Source of the DNA: G963665215 sp963665215
Lineage (GTDB): Bacteria; Chloroflexota; Dehalococcoidia; Lucifugimonadales; CAUZJF01
DNA: 64,000 nt
Assembly (NCBI GenBank): GCA_963665215.2
Contig: CAXXWW010000002.1
Coordinates: 62,001 to 126,000, forward strand
Reading direction: 5' to 3'
The notes under the pieces: model-generated
The model's input: only the letters and a program-made list of their open reading frames with translations
Database searches by the model: none
Told to the model about the DNA's origin: nothing
Program-made: the position numbers and the translations under genes
Shown: positions 15,635 through 23,584 of the stretch, piece by piece
Numbering within the stretch: position 1 is the first letter of the stretch
Layout: each line of letters opens with the position of its first letter

Positions 15635-15656
15635 TCACAGCGCCTTGCTCCGTGCC
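15635..15656 (-). promoter_or_regulatory. Junction cassette copy 3
   Basis: Minus-strand GGCACGGAGCAAGGCGCTG plus TGA. It differs from copy 1 by two bases (GG to CA) and again ends in GTGA. It joins the gene at 15635-15859 to the zinc-ribbon gene. Confidence 0.7.
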
Positions 15657-15859
15657 AAAAGACGTATACAGTTTTTGCAGTAATCACTCGGATCGTCGCT
15701 AGGCACATCCATAGTGCCATCCCGCATTCCGCACAGTGATCGCTCTAGGTCAGGCCACCAATGGGCCTTGGCGCGAATACCAAAGCCATATCGCCATTCC
15801 TGTGGTGGCTGCTCGCCATCAACGTAGAATGCTATGTGTACGCCGATTACCTCGCTCAC
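15635..15859 (-). CDS. Small phage accessory protein of unknown family
   Basis: 74 residues from a GTG at 15859 that overlaps the preceding stop. It contains V-H-I-A-F-Y-V-D-G, E-W-R-Y-G-F-G-I-R-A-K-A-H-W-W-P-D and Y-C-K-N-C-I-R-L-L near the end; with an upstream Cys this could be a minimal zinc site. The last residues S-K-A-L come from the junction cassette. No family recognised. Confidence 0.55.
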   Translation of the reverse strand: MSEVIGVHIAFYVDGEQPPQEWRYGFGIRAKAHWWPDLERSLCGMRDGTMDVPSDDPSDYCKNCIRLLARSKAL

Positions 15860-15878
15860 AGTGCCTTCCCTCCGTGCC
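15856..15878 (-). promoter_or_regulatory. Junction cassette copy 4
   Basis: Minus-strand GGCACGGAGGGAAGGCACTG plus TGA, one base different from copy 1. It codes R-H-G-G-K-A-L and gives the GTG start at 15859. Confidence 0.75.
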
Positions 15879-15963
15879 GGTAGGGGCGACCACGGTTGTA
15901 CTGCATCTTGGCCTCGATCGCGGCGTCCAGGTCGATGCCGTAGTGGGCGGCCATATCATTCAC
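15856..15963 (-). CDS. 35-residue remnant resembling the C-terminus of a MazG-type pyrophosphohydrolase
   Basis: A GTG at 15963 overlaps the stop of the upstream zinc protein (GTGA). The product contains H-Y-G-I-D-L-D-A-A-I-E-A-K-M-Q-Y-N-R and R-P-Y-R-H-G-G-K, which is the usual last helix and tail of phage MazG-like NTP pyrophosphatases. The catalytic E-E-x-x-E helices are absent. It may be a leftover kept because it carries the junction cassette. Confidence 0.5.
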   Translation of the reverse strand: MNDMAAHYGIDLDAAIEAKMQYNRGRPYRHGGKAL

Positions 15964-16223
15964 GAGACGCGCGCGCGCTGTCGGCGCGCCCGCTGCCTCC
16001 TGTTGCCCACGCTGAACACCCTGGCCGGCGGAGCGTTCATATCTGCTAGGCTGGAGATTGGATGTCCCTTCACGTGGTCGCCGGTGTACGAGTAGTCCTC
16101 CCAGCCGCACATGAGGCACGAGGGGAAGTCCCTGGGGTCGCCCAGGATCGGCGCGCCGCAGCGCTTACACTCATGGCGGGGTTCCTCCTCGATCCGCACT
16201 AGCTTCCCTGTCACACTCTGCAT
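15960..16223 (-). CDS. Small zinc-ribbon phage protein
   Basis: 87 residues. Two knuckles, E-C-K-R-C-G-A near residue 18 and S-C-L-M-C-G-W-E near 35, form a classic zinc ribbon. The C-terminus is very basic (R-R-Q-R-A-R-R-Q-R-A-R-V-S) and may be a fusion point with a lost MazG gene, whose tail starts in the overlapping frame. Start is ATG at 16223, overlapping the upstream small ORF by 13 bp. Confidence 0.6.
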   Translation of the reverse strand: MQSVTGKLVRIEEEPRHECKRCGAPILGDPRDFPSCLMCGWEDYSYTGDHVKGHPISSLADMNAPPARVFSVGNRRQRARRQRARVS

Positions 16224-16345
16224 GTGACCCTTGAGCGATCAGCAGTCTTGCGCCTAGCAGTCATCCCACGCAACGTGCGTCTGTTGGAGCGTTCTCTAGA
16301 CGATCCTTGTCTATAGAGATGGACTCGTTTCCCCTTCCTGGGCAT
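16211..16345 (-). CDS. 44-residue highly basic small protein
   Basis: ATG at 16345 has a good ribosome site (GGAGAG, 6 bases upstream). The product is strongly basic (M-P-R-K-G-K-R-V-H-L-Y-R, R-E-R-S-N-R-R-T-L-R, A-R-R-K-T-A-D-R-S-R). It overlaps the next gene by 13 bp. No family recognised; a nucleic-acid-binding role would fit its charge. Confidence 0.4.
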   Translation of the reverse strand: MPRKGKRVHLYRQGSSRERSNRRTLRGMTARRKTADRSRVTCRV

Positions 16346-16493
16346 CTTCGCCTCTCCTAGCACCTAACCCCTTTCCTAGGTGGTGAGGTCGTATCTTCAG
16401 GGCGTAGTGCGACCAGCCCCTGACGACCCAGTGGGTCTCCGTGGGTAGTCGCTCGCCCAGTCTCCTAGTTTGGAGCCGGCCTGTAGAGCCTCT
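16311..16493 (-). pseudogene. C-terminal fragment of an unidentified phage gene, cut by IS256 copy B
   Basis: An open frame runs from the IS end at 16493 to a TAG at 16311. It contains T-H-W-V-V-R-G-W-S-H-Y-A-L-K, a His/Trp-rich pattern seen at the C-terminus of some phage and plasmid proteins. No start codon is left. The assignment is weak because it rests on one short segment. Confidence 0.3.
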
Positions 16494-17393
16494 GAGGTAT
16501 CTTCAAAAAGTGTGTAAACAGTCAGGCGGTGTACCCTCTCTCTGAACAACGCGGGCTCGAGGCCCAAGAGAGGAGATAGACCGCCCATGAGGAAGGAAAG
16601 CACTGAGAGTAGGTCGGAGTCAAGGCCGGAGTGGGAGCAGTTGGAGGATTGGGTGCGAAGCCAGGTCCAGAGGCTGATCCAGGAGTTGCTGGAGGAGGAG
16701 GTGACGGCGTTTCTGGGAAGGGCGAAGTCGGCGCTCAGATCCGACTCGGACTCAGATACCGGCTATCGGAACGGATACGGCAGAGCCCGGAGGCTTACGC
16801 TGAGTTCGGGAACGATACAGCTGAGGCGGCCGCGAGTCCGCGATACCGAGGAGCAGTTCGAGAGCCGGCTGCTGCCGCTGTTCGTCAACAGGACCAGGAA
16901 GGTTGCTGAGTTGATCCCCGAGCTGTACCTGCACGGTCTATCCGAAGGCGACTTCGATCTGGCTTTGCGGGGGCTGCTGGGAGAGGACGCACCGGTATCG
17001 GCGAGCACGGTGGCCCGGTTGAAGGATAAGTGGAACGATGAGCTTGCCCAATGGCGCAGCCGGCCCCTCGATGACCTGGAAGTGGTCTACATGTGGGTGG
17101 ATGGAGTCTACGTCAAGGCTGGTCTTGAGAAGGAGAAGGCGGCGGTACTGGTGGTGATGGCGGCCCTGAGCGACGGGAGCAAGGTGGTGGTGAGCGCTGT
17201 TCCCGGATACAGGGAGTCCACAGAGAACTGGTCCGAGGTGCTCAGGGACATCAAGCGCCGGGGCTTGAGCTGCCCGAGGCTGGTGGTTGGAGACGGACAC
17301 CTGGGCATCTGGGGAGCTCTGCGCAACGTCTATCCGCAGGCGGCAGAGCAACGCTGCTGGAACCACAAGATCGTAAACGTGCTCGCCAAGCTT

Positions 17394-19375
17394 GATTCCC
17401 TCGTAAAAACCCCTCGTCCTCCGGGGGCAATGGGAGGATAATGTGGGGAAAGGGCGTTGGGGCAGCGCCCGGGCGAGGGAGGGGAGGATGTTCCGAGCGC
17501 GAGACCCGCAAGAGAGCCTCTGGCAGTCCCAGTTCCTGGTGACGCCGAAGAAGGCTAAGCGCCTGGAGGGGAGTTGGGCCGAGGTTTTCCGAAACGAGGC
17601 GCTCCCCCTGATTGACGAGGAGCTCTTTGCTCCGATGTACTGCGCGGACAACGGCCGTCCCAACCGAGCGGTGCAGACCGTCCTCGGGGTCCACCTTCTC
17701 AAAGAGATGTTCAACCTCACCGACGGTGAAGCCCTGGAGCAGCTAGAGTTCAACCTGCTCTGGCACCACGCCCTGCGGCTGGACATCGAGGAGACCCACC
17801 TGCCCCAGAAGACCCTCCACAACTTCCGAGTTCGCCTGATGCAGCACGATGGTGGCCGGCTGGCTTTCCAGGAGACCACGGACCGGATCATCCAGGCGCT
17901 GGGCATACGCACCGGAAAGCAACGGCTGGACTCCACCCACATCATGAGCAACATCGCTACACTCACCCGGCTGGGCCTGTTCTGTGAGACGATGCGGTTG
18001 TTCCTGCGGGCCTTGCGCTGGGAGCACCCAGAGCTTCGCCCTGTGGTTCCGGAGGGCCTCCTGGGGCGCTATTTGAAGGAAGAAGACGAGGCGACCCACT
18101 ACGAGGACGCCCGCACGGGGGAGGGTCGGCGACGCCTTTCGGTCTGTGCCCGGGACCTCTACCGGCTGGTGGACCGGTTCCGTGGCACGACTGCTGCCCA
18201 GCTGGAGGAGTACCGGCTGCTGGAGCGGCTGCTGCGGGAGCAGTGCCATGTGGGCAAACACCGGGACGGGCGCCCGGGGGACGATGATGACGATGCTGGG
18301 GAATGCAAGGTGCCCGTGGCCCTGAAGGACCCGAAGCAGGTGTCCGCCGACTCGCTGCAATCGCCCCACGACCCGGATGTGACCTACAGCGGCCACAAGG
18401 GGAAGGGGTACGAGGTGCAGGTGGCGGAGACCTGCCACGAGGAGAACGCCACCCAGCTCATCACCCACGTGGAGGTGACCCCCTCGAGTGGGAGCGACAC
18501 CGACGTGAGCGTGCCGGTCGTTGACGGGCTCGCGGAGCGGAAGGTCCGACCGGACGAGCTCTTCGCCGACACGGCGTATGGGTCGGGCCGCAATGCCTTC
18601 GAAGCCTCGCGCCGGGGAACGGAACTGGTGAGCCCGGTGGCGGGGTCGGCGCCGGGGAACTCGCACGAAGGAGAGGGTGACGGACCACCGCCGCTCACCG
18701 CCGCGGACTTTCAGATCGACGTCACAGGGGAGCAGGCCACGGTGTGCCCCGCCGGCCACCCGTCCATCGAGGAGTACGAGCTGAAGGATGCGCCGGAGCG
18801 GGTAGAGGTCCACTTTGCCGGGACAACATGCGAGCCCTGCCCCTTGCGACCCCGTTGCCCAGTGAAGCTGGACCGGCGTGCGGGGGCCTACGTCCTCAAG
18901 GCGGACCTGGTGAAGGTGAACATCGAGCGGCGCCGGAGGGCCGAGGCCACCGAGGAGTGGCGCAAGCGGTATGACATAAGGGCCGGGATCGAGGGAACGA
19001 ACTCCGAGCTCAAGCGCGCCCACGGGCTTGGGCGCTTGCGGGTGCGAGGGGGCCGTCGGGTGCGGCTTGCCGTCTACCTGAAGACGTTGGCGTGCAACTT
19101 CAAGCGGATGGTCCATGCACGCCTGGTGGAGATGGAGAACACGGCTCAGCGGGCGGTCGGGACGGTACCTGCGGTCGCGGCCGCATGAGGGCGCCGCTCC
19201 ACAGCTTCCACCGGGTGCCCTGAGCCACGGAAGGGGTACCGCAACGGGATCACGCTTGTCCTGAGCGCGGCAGATGGTGCGGTGAGCCCAGCAGCCGGCA
19301 TCCCGTGGCCTCCTCCCTTCCAGGCCCCTTCGCACGCCAGGGTTCATCTCAAACAGGCCTTTTTGCGAGGGAATC
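17394..19375 (+). mobile_element. IS1182-family insertion sequence (1982 bp)
   Basis: The inverted ends begin GATTCCCTCG and continue with A/T-rich AAAAA. It is flanked by the palindromic hexamer AAGCTT on both sides (17388-17393 and 19376-19381). One transposase gene fills the interior. Insertion into palindromic sites is common in this family. Confidence 0.9.
17488..19188 (+). CDS. IS1182-family transposase
   Basis: 566 residues from the ATG at 17488, which has a GGGAGGGGAGG ribosome site; an in-frame upstream ATG at 17443 has none. The N-terminus (F-A-P-M-Y-C-A-D-N-G-R-P-N-R-A-V-Q) is the DUF772 domain. The DDE core shows R-L-D-S-T-H near residue 150, G-H-K-G-K-G-Y-E and F-A-D-T-A-Y-G-S-G near 360, a C-x-x-C-P-L-R-x-x-C zinc-like segment near 448 and R-A-G-I-E-G-T-N-S-E-L-K-R near 505. 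It seems intact. Confidence 0.93.
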   Translation: MFRARDPQESLWQSQFLVTPKKAKRLEGSWAEVFRNEALPLIDEELFAPMYCADNGRPNRAVQTVLGVHLLKEMFNLTDGEALEQLEFNLLWHHALRLDIEETHLPQKTLHNFRVRLMQHDGGRLAFQETTDRIIQALGIRTGKQRLDSTHIMSNIATLTRLGLFCETMRLFLRALRWEHPELRPVVPEGLLGRYLKEEDEATHYEDARTGEGRRRLSVCARDLYRLVDRFRGTTAAQLEEYRLLERLLREQCHVGKHRDGRPGDDDDDAGECKVPVALKDPKQVSADSLQSPHDPDVTYSGHKGKGYEVQVAETCHEENATQLITHVEVTPSSGSDTDVSVPVVDGLAERKVRPDELFADTAYGSGRNAFEASRRGTELVSPVAGSAPGNSHEGEGDGPPPLTAADFQIDVTGEQATVCPAGHPSIEEYELKDAPERVEVHFAGTTCEPCPLRPRCPVKLDRRAGAYVLKADLVKVNIERRRRAEATEEWRKRYDIRAGIEGTNSELKRAHGLGRLRVRGGRRVRLAVYLKTLACNFKRMVHARLVEMENTAQRAVGTVPAVAAA

Positions 19376-19995
19376 AAGCTTCCAAAGCGACAACAGGACC
19401 AGGCCAAGCTCATGCTGCGTACTATCCCCTACGCGCCGACTCGGACAGAGGCTGAGCGGCTCAGGACGGTGTTCACCAGGTGGTGCGGCGACCATTCCTA
19501 CGAGGCGGCCTCAGAGGCCTTGGAGCGGGACTGGGACCGCATGGTCACCTTCTATGACTTCCCAAAGGAGCACTGGGGGCACCTTCGCACGACGAACCCG
19601 GTAGAATCACCCTTCGCGGCCCTCAGGCTTCGGACCGATGCCGCCAAGCGCTACAAGAGGGTCGATCGGGCGATAGCGGTGATCTGGAAAATGTTGATGG
19701 TCGCCGAACAGCGCTTCAGGCGTCTGAAGGCCCCTGAGTTGATCGAAGACGTCTATCTCGGTGCACAGTATGCGGATGGAATCGCCATTGAATCAACGGC
19801 TGAGAAGGTCGCCGCCTGATGTCGTTTACACACCTATTGACGTAACCTCACTGCCCCCAGCGGCATATTCATACGCTACTGCTTGGAGGATAAACAAATC
19901 TCAGCCGGAGTGCGCTTACCATCCGCAGTGGTGGGCGTCTGGAGCGGCAGCGAGACCCGGGAGCATAACCTAAGCACTCGAGGCAGGATACACGG

Positions 19996-21078
19996 ATGAC
20001 CAACACTGAGATCTCGGCCGTCCTCATCGGCCCGCGCCAGATAGAAATTCAGCGGTTTGCCATACCGGAAGTCGGCCATGACGATGGAGTACTCGAGATC
20101 GAAGTGACCGGAGTCTGCGGAAGTGACGTGCAGCATTTCAAGTTCGGCTACGCACCGGTCATCCTGGGCCACGAGATTGTTGGTCGTATTGCCGATCTGG
20201 GTCCTGGCGCTGAAAAAGTCTGGGCCGTCAGGCGGGGCGACCGAGTCGTCGTCGAGACGACGTTCGGTTGCGGTAGCTGCGGAGAGTGTCGCGGCGGATA
20301 CTATCGTTTGTGCAAGATCATGCGAGGCTACGGCGGCCGCATCAAGTGCGACCGACCACCATATCTTTGGGGCGGCTATGGCCAGTACGTATACCTCCCC
20401 TGCACTGCCCGGATCCACAAGATCCCGGACACGCTGTCTGCGGAGGTTGCGGTCCTGGTCTGTGCGGTCCTGGGCAATGGTATACGCTGGCTGAGGACCG
20501 TGGGGGGTGTGAGCATTGGCGATACGGCGGTGGTGGTCGGCCCCGGCCCGCAGGGGCTTGCTGCGACCGTGGCCGCCAAGGAGGCTGGGGCCAAGAACAT
20601 AGTCGTCGTCGGTCTGGCTAGGGATGAGGCACGGCTGGCGATGGCCAAGCGTCTGGGCGCCACGCATACGGTGGCCGCTGACCAGGAAGACCCCCGGTTA
20701 CTGGTGGCCGGGCTCACGGACGGCCAGATGGCGGACGTAGTAATAGATGTTACCAATAGCGCCACGTCGCCTGCCTTGGCACTCGATGTGGTCAGAACGA
20801 TGGGCACGCTAGTCTTGGCCGGCGGGAAAAGCAACGAGCCGAGCCTGCTCATGACCGATGAGATCACCGCCAAGGAGATAACGATTCGGGGCGTGAATAC
20901 TCACGACAGCACGTCGGTAAGGCAGTCCCTGAGCATCGCCGAGAGCGGGCGCTACCCGCTCGACGAAATCGTGTCCCATCGGTTCCCCCTGAGCGACGCT
21001 GAGAGGGCGATTCTTACGCTGGCAGGCGAGATCCCGACCGATGGGCTCATCAAGATCGTGATGTATCCGAAATCCTAG
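19996..21078 (+). CDS. Zinc-dependent medium-chain alcohol dehydrogenase
   Basis: 360 residues, an NAD(P)-dependent MDR enzyme acting on an alcohol or polyol. Catalytic zinc ligands are C-G-S-D near residue 40 and G-H-E near 61. The structural zinc lobe (G-C-G-S-C-G-E-C-R) is near 91 and the dinucleotide motif V-V-G-P-G-P-Q-G near 179. It resembles threonine/sorbitol dehydrogenase-like proteins. It is followed after 14 bp by the alpha-toroid gene and later by a 2-hydroxyacid dehydrogenase, which suggests a small catabolic operon. The substrate cannot be told from sequence alone. Confidence 0.85.
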   Translation: MTNTEISAVLIGPRQIEIQRFAIPEVGHDDGVLEIEVTGVCGSDVQHFKFGYAPVILGHEIVGRIADLGPGAEKVWAVRRGDRVVVETTFGCGSCGECRGGYYRLCKIMRGYGGRIKCDRPPYLWGGYGQYVYLPCTARIHKIPDTLSAEVAVLVCAVLGNGIRWLRTVGGVSIGDTAVVVGPGPQGLAATVAAKEAGAKNIVVVGLARDEARLAMAKRLGATHTVAADQEDPRLLVAGLTDGQMADVVIDVTNSATSPALALDVVRTMGTLVLAGGKSNEPSLLMTDEITAKEITIRGVNTHDSTSVRQSLSIAESGRYPLDEIVSHRFPLSDAERAILTLAGEIPTDGLIKIVMYPKS

Positions 21079-21092
21079 GAGGACGACGGAGA

Positions 21093-22107
21093 ATGGCCCA
21101 ACTAACACTGATACAAAGGCGTCTCAAATACGCGGAGGCGAAGCGGAAGGGCGTCCAGTACCTTCTTGACAAGATGAACCCGGACGGCTCTATCGGGCCG
21201 GTAGAAGATGGGTTCTACTTCTACCGGCTCCCCTGGACGTTTACGGTGGCAGGAGAGACCGAAGCGGCTCTGAAGGTCTGCGCGTGGGTCCGCGAGAATA
21301 TGTTGACGCCTGAAGGCGACTTTGATCGCGGCCTTCGTAAGGTCACCGACGCATACGCCTACCGGAACGCAACGTTCATCTACGGCGCCCACATGGCCCG
21401 CCAGTACGACCTCAGCTACGGGTGTATGCCCTTCCTGCTGTCCCTTCAGGACCCGTCGTCGGGAGGATTCGCCAACGATATGACCGACCATGGCCCGAGC
21501 GACACCATGGATGTGCCCTACTCCGTTCGGCTCCGGCCTGGCATGTATAGCGACTGGCCACCTGGAGCAGGCGCGAAAGGTATACGGCTACTTGACGAGG
21601 GTGTGGGAGCAGCAGGACGAGCTCCCACACCGGCTGTACTACAACTACTCGAGGGCCGCTCAGAAGGTGGTGCGGGAGTTTCCGCCAGAAGATCAGTTGT
21701 TGCACGTGGTTGTCTCCCAAGAGGCGGTGAGACAACGGTGGACGGTAGGAGGAATAGCTTCAGCCTTCCTCTGCCGCCTCTATATGGCTGACCCGCGGCC
21801 AGAGTACACACATCTCGCGCGCCAGTACATGAAATTCTCAATGGAGAGCACCGACGGGCAGTTCAAATTTGCCCCGGTCTGCAAGTCCGGATGGGGCTCA
21901 ACGTTGCTCTATCAGGTCACTGGAGAGACCCAGTACCGCGACTGGACGATCAGGATGGGCGACTGGTTTGCCGACACCCAATCGGAAGACGGCAGCTGGA
22001 TGGGCAGGTTTCCAGGGGATGGGAAGCTGTCAAGCCAAATCCACCTAACAGCCGAGTTCGTCGCACACGTTGACAACATTATCGCCGGCCTCTCATCGAG
22101 GATGTAG
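21093..22107 (+). pseudogene. Alpha/alpha-toroid (terpenoid-cyclase-like fold) protein, frameshifted
   Basis: Two overlapping frames code consecutive parts of one protein of about 337 residues. The first (21093 to about 21530) has V-Q-Y-L-L-D-K-M-N-P-D-G-S-I-G; the second (from about 21520 to 22107) has G-H-L-E-Q-A-R-K-V-Y and S-Q-S/T-E-D-G-S-W. The span has one base too many (1015 bp), placed near 21515-21545. Repeated helix pairs ending in D-G-S-x-G/W are typical of prenyltransferase/squalene-cyclase-type repeats. It starts 14 bp after the dehydrogenase with an AGGAGG-type ribosome site. Function unknown. Confidence 0.7.
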
Positions 22108-22260
22108 CACGATATTAGCGAAAACCATTTTCGGCTGGGGGGCGTCCATGACACCAGGCGGCGATGGGCATACCTGTAGGCGGCCGGAACCGCTCATTGA
22201 CACCCTGGGCCCCGCTCCATAGACTGGCCCCAGTACCAGTCGCAGGCAAGGCGCAACGCA

Positions 22261-23241
22261 ATGGGATTCAGGCTGCTCATCATGGCCCCCGGGGTTCTTG
22301 GCGAGGAAGGGGGCAGCTATCCGGCCGAAGACTGGCCCCAGAGGCTGAAGGAGGCCGTGCCGGGCATTCGGGTCAGCTTCTGCCGGTCGGTAGGCGAGGC
22401 GATGGGGCCGATCGAAGATGCGGATGCCGCATTTGGCGATATCGTGCCCGAGCTATTTGAAAGGGCCAAGAAGCTCCGCTGGATCGCCTGTCGTCAGGCC
22501 GGGCCGCCGGCGGGATACTACCACCACGCGCTGATCGATAGCGACGTCGTGGTGACCAACGTCCGCGGCGTTTACAACGACCACATAAGTGCACATATAA
22601 TGGCCTTCGTGCTCGCCTTCGCCCGGGGGCTCCACCGTTACATCCCGCAGCAGCTCAGCCGCAACTGGAGCGCCGGACCCGGCACGGTGTACCTGCCGGC
22701 GGCCACGGCCGTTATCGTGGGCGTGGGTGGTATAGGAGGCGAGACGGCGAGGCTCTGCGCTGCGTTCGGCATGGAGGTGATTGGGGTCGATCCCCGCGTG
22801 ACAGACCCGCCGCCTGGTATTGCCGAGCTGCGCCCGCCGCAAGCCCTGCCTTCGCTTCTGCCCCGCGCCGATTTTGTCATCGTAACGGTGCCGGAGACCC
22901 CCGAGACGCAAGGCATGTTCGCGGCCGCGCAGTTCCGGGCCATGAAGGCCAGCGCCTATCTGATCAACATTGGACGAGGGGCCACGGTACTGCTGGACGA
23001 CCTAACGGATGCACTGCAAAAGGGCGAGATTGCGGGAGCCGGCCTTGATGTATTCCAGGATGAGCCGCTTCCCGCCGACCATCCCCTGTGGACTACGCCC
23101 GGCGTGCTGATTACGCCTCATGTGGCGGCGTCCGGGCCCTATCTGGACGAGCGGCGGACCGAGCTCTTCTTCGAGAACTGCGTCCGGTTCAACGAGGGCA
23201 GGCCGTTGAAAAACGTAGTAGACAAGGCCCACTGGTTCTAG
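22261..23241 (+). CDS. D-isomer-specific 2-hydroxyacid dehydrogenase
   Basis: 326 residues, NAD-dependent reduction of a 2-oxoacid. The nucleotide-binding motif G-V-G-G-I-G-G-E is near residue 157, followed by the conserved D-P-R. The catalytic residues are visible: Arg in N-I-G-R-G-A near 239, Glu in D-V-F-Q-D-E-P near 267, His in T-P-H-V-A near 288. It lies after a dehydrogenase and a toroid protein, so it may act in the same pathway. The specific substrate is unknown. Confidence 0.88.
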   Translation: MGFRLLIMAPGVLGEEGGSYPAEDWPQRLKEAVPGIRVSFCRSVGEAMGPIEDADAAFGDIVPELFERAKKLRWIACRQAGPPAGYYHHALIDSDVVVTNVRGVYNDHISAHIMAFVLAFARGLHRYIPQQLSRNWSAGPGTVYLPAATAVIVGVGGIGGETARLCAAFGMEVIGVDPRVTDPPPGIAELRPPQALPSLLPRADFVIVTVPETPETQGMFAAAQFRAMKASAYLINIGRGATVLLDDLTDALQKGEIAGAGLDVFQDEPLPADHPLWTTPGVLITPHVAASGPYLDERRTELFFENCVRFNEGRPLKNVVDKAHWF

Positions 23242-23248
23242 CGGGAAG

Positions 23249-23320
23249 CGCCCCCGGCGGGACTCGAACCCGCGCGCCTGGCTCCGGAGGCCAGAGCTCT
23301 ATCCGCTGAGCTACAGGGGC
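23249..23320 (-). tRNA. tRNA-Arg (anticodon CCG)
   Basis: A full cloverleaf can be drawn: acceptor GCCCCTG/CGGGGGC, D arm with GCTC...GAGC, anticodon stem CTGGC/GCCAG around CTCCGGA, T arm GCGGG-TTCGAGT-CCCGC. The anticodon CCG reads CGG codons. The 3' CCA is not encoded. Confidence 0.96.
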
Positions 23321-23433
23321 AAGGGCCACCAATATAGCAGGCGGGGCCTCCCGCAACAAGCTCTGGCCGCCCTGATTCTGGTCGTGAGGGTGCTGTTCCT
23401 CGGCCTATTTCCATTTGCCGCTCTTGAAGGGGC

Positions 23434-23462
23434 TTGACATCCCAGGGTGGCGTGAATATCAT
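23434..23462 (+). promoter_or_regulatory. Housekeeping promoter for the collagen-like lipoprotein
   Basis: TTGACA (23434-23439), a 17-bp spacer and TATCAT (23457-23462). It leaves a leader of about 115 bases before the ATG at 23585. Confidence 0.7.
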
Positions 23463-23584
23463 AAGGCCGCCGCACAGGAAGCGTCGCTCCGGTTCCTGCG
23501 TGGTGTCAGTGTGGAGCGCGTGCCAAAGAGCGTGCTGCTCGGAATAATTGGCACAGTATAGGACATTTCATCAGAGGGGGGCAA

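Larger units (their letters stand above)
14041..15638 (-). pseudogene. 73-residue zinc-ribbon phage protein split by IS256
   Basis: Removing the IS256 element (14201-15568) and one copy of its 8-bp target duplication restores a single 222-bp reading frame from the GTG at 15638 to the TGA at 14041. The joined product has two C-x-x-C knuckles (F-T-C-P-S-C-G and Y-T-C-D-E-C-G) about 22 residues apart, a helical end and the shared C-terminus G-G-K-A-L. It is probably a small zinc-binding accessory protein. The 3' part now begins inside the IS end. Confidence 0.85.
16587..19819 (+). pseudogene. IS256-family transposase, split by IS1182
   Basis: The first part (16587-17393, to V-L-A-K-L) contains both catalytic aspartates. 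The second part (19376-19819) contains T-T-N-P-V-E-S with the catalytic Glu. Joined, they equal the 414-residue transposase of copy A with a few substitutions. The insertion lies at a HindIII-type AAGCTT site. The gene cannot make an active enzyme. Confidence 0.95.
16494..19849 (+). mobile_element. IS256-family insertion sequence, copy B, interrupted by IS1182
   Basis: The ends match copy A, and the element is again 1368 bp after the 1982-bp IS1182 insertion and its 6-bp duplication are removed. There is no 8-bp duplication: the left flank reads GAGCCTCT and the right flank ACTGCCCC. The left flank is phage DNA and the right flank is host DNA, so this copy marks a rearranged prophage boundary. 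Confidence 0.93.

Noticed and set aside
16397..16603. Minus-strand ORF crossing the end of IS256 copy B
   Set aside because: It covers part of the IS end and lacks any recognised domain; a different frame in the same place has a more protein-like segment.
17743..19413. 556-residue minus-strand ORF
   Set aside because: It is antisense to the IS1182 transposase and has no family pattern.
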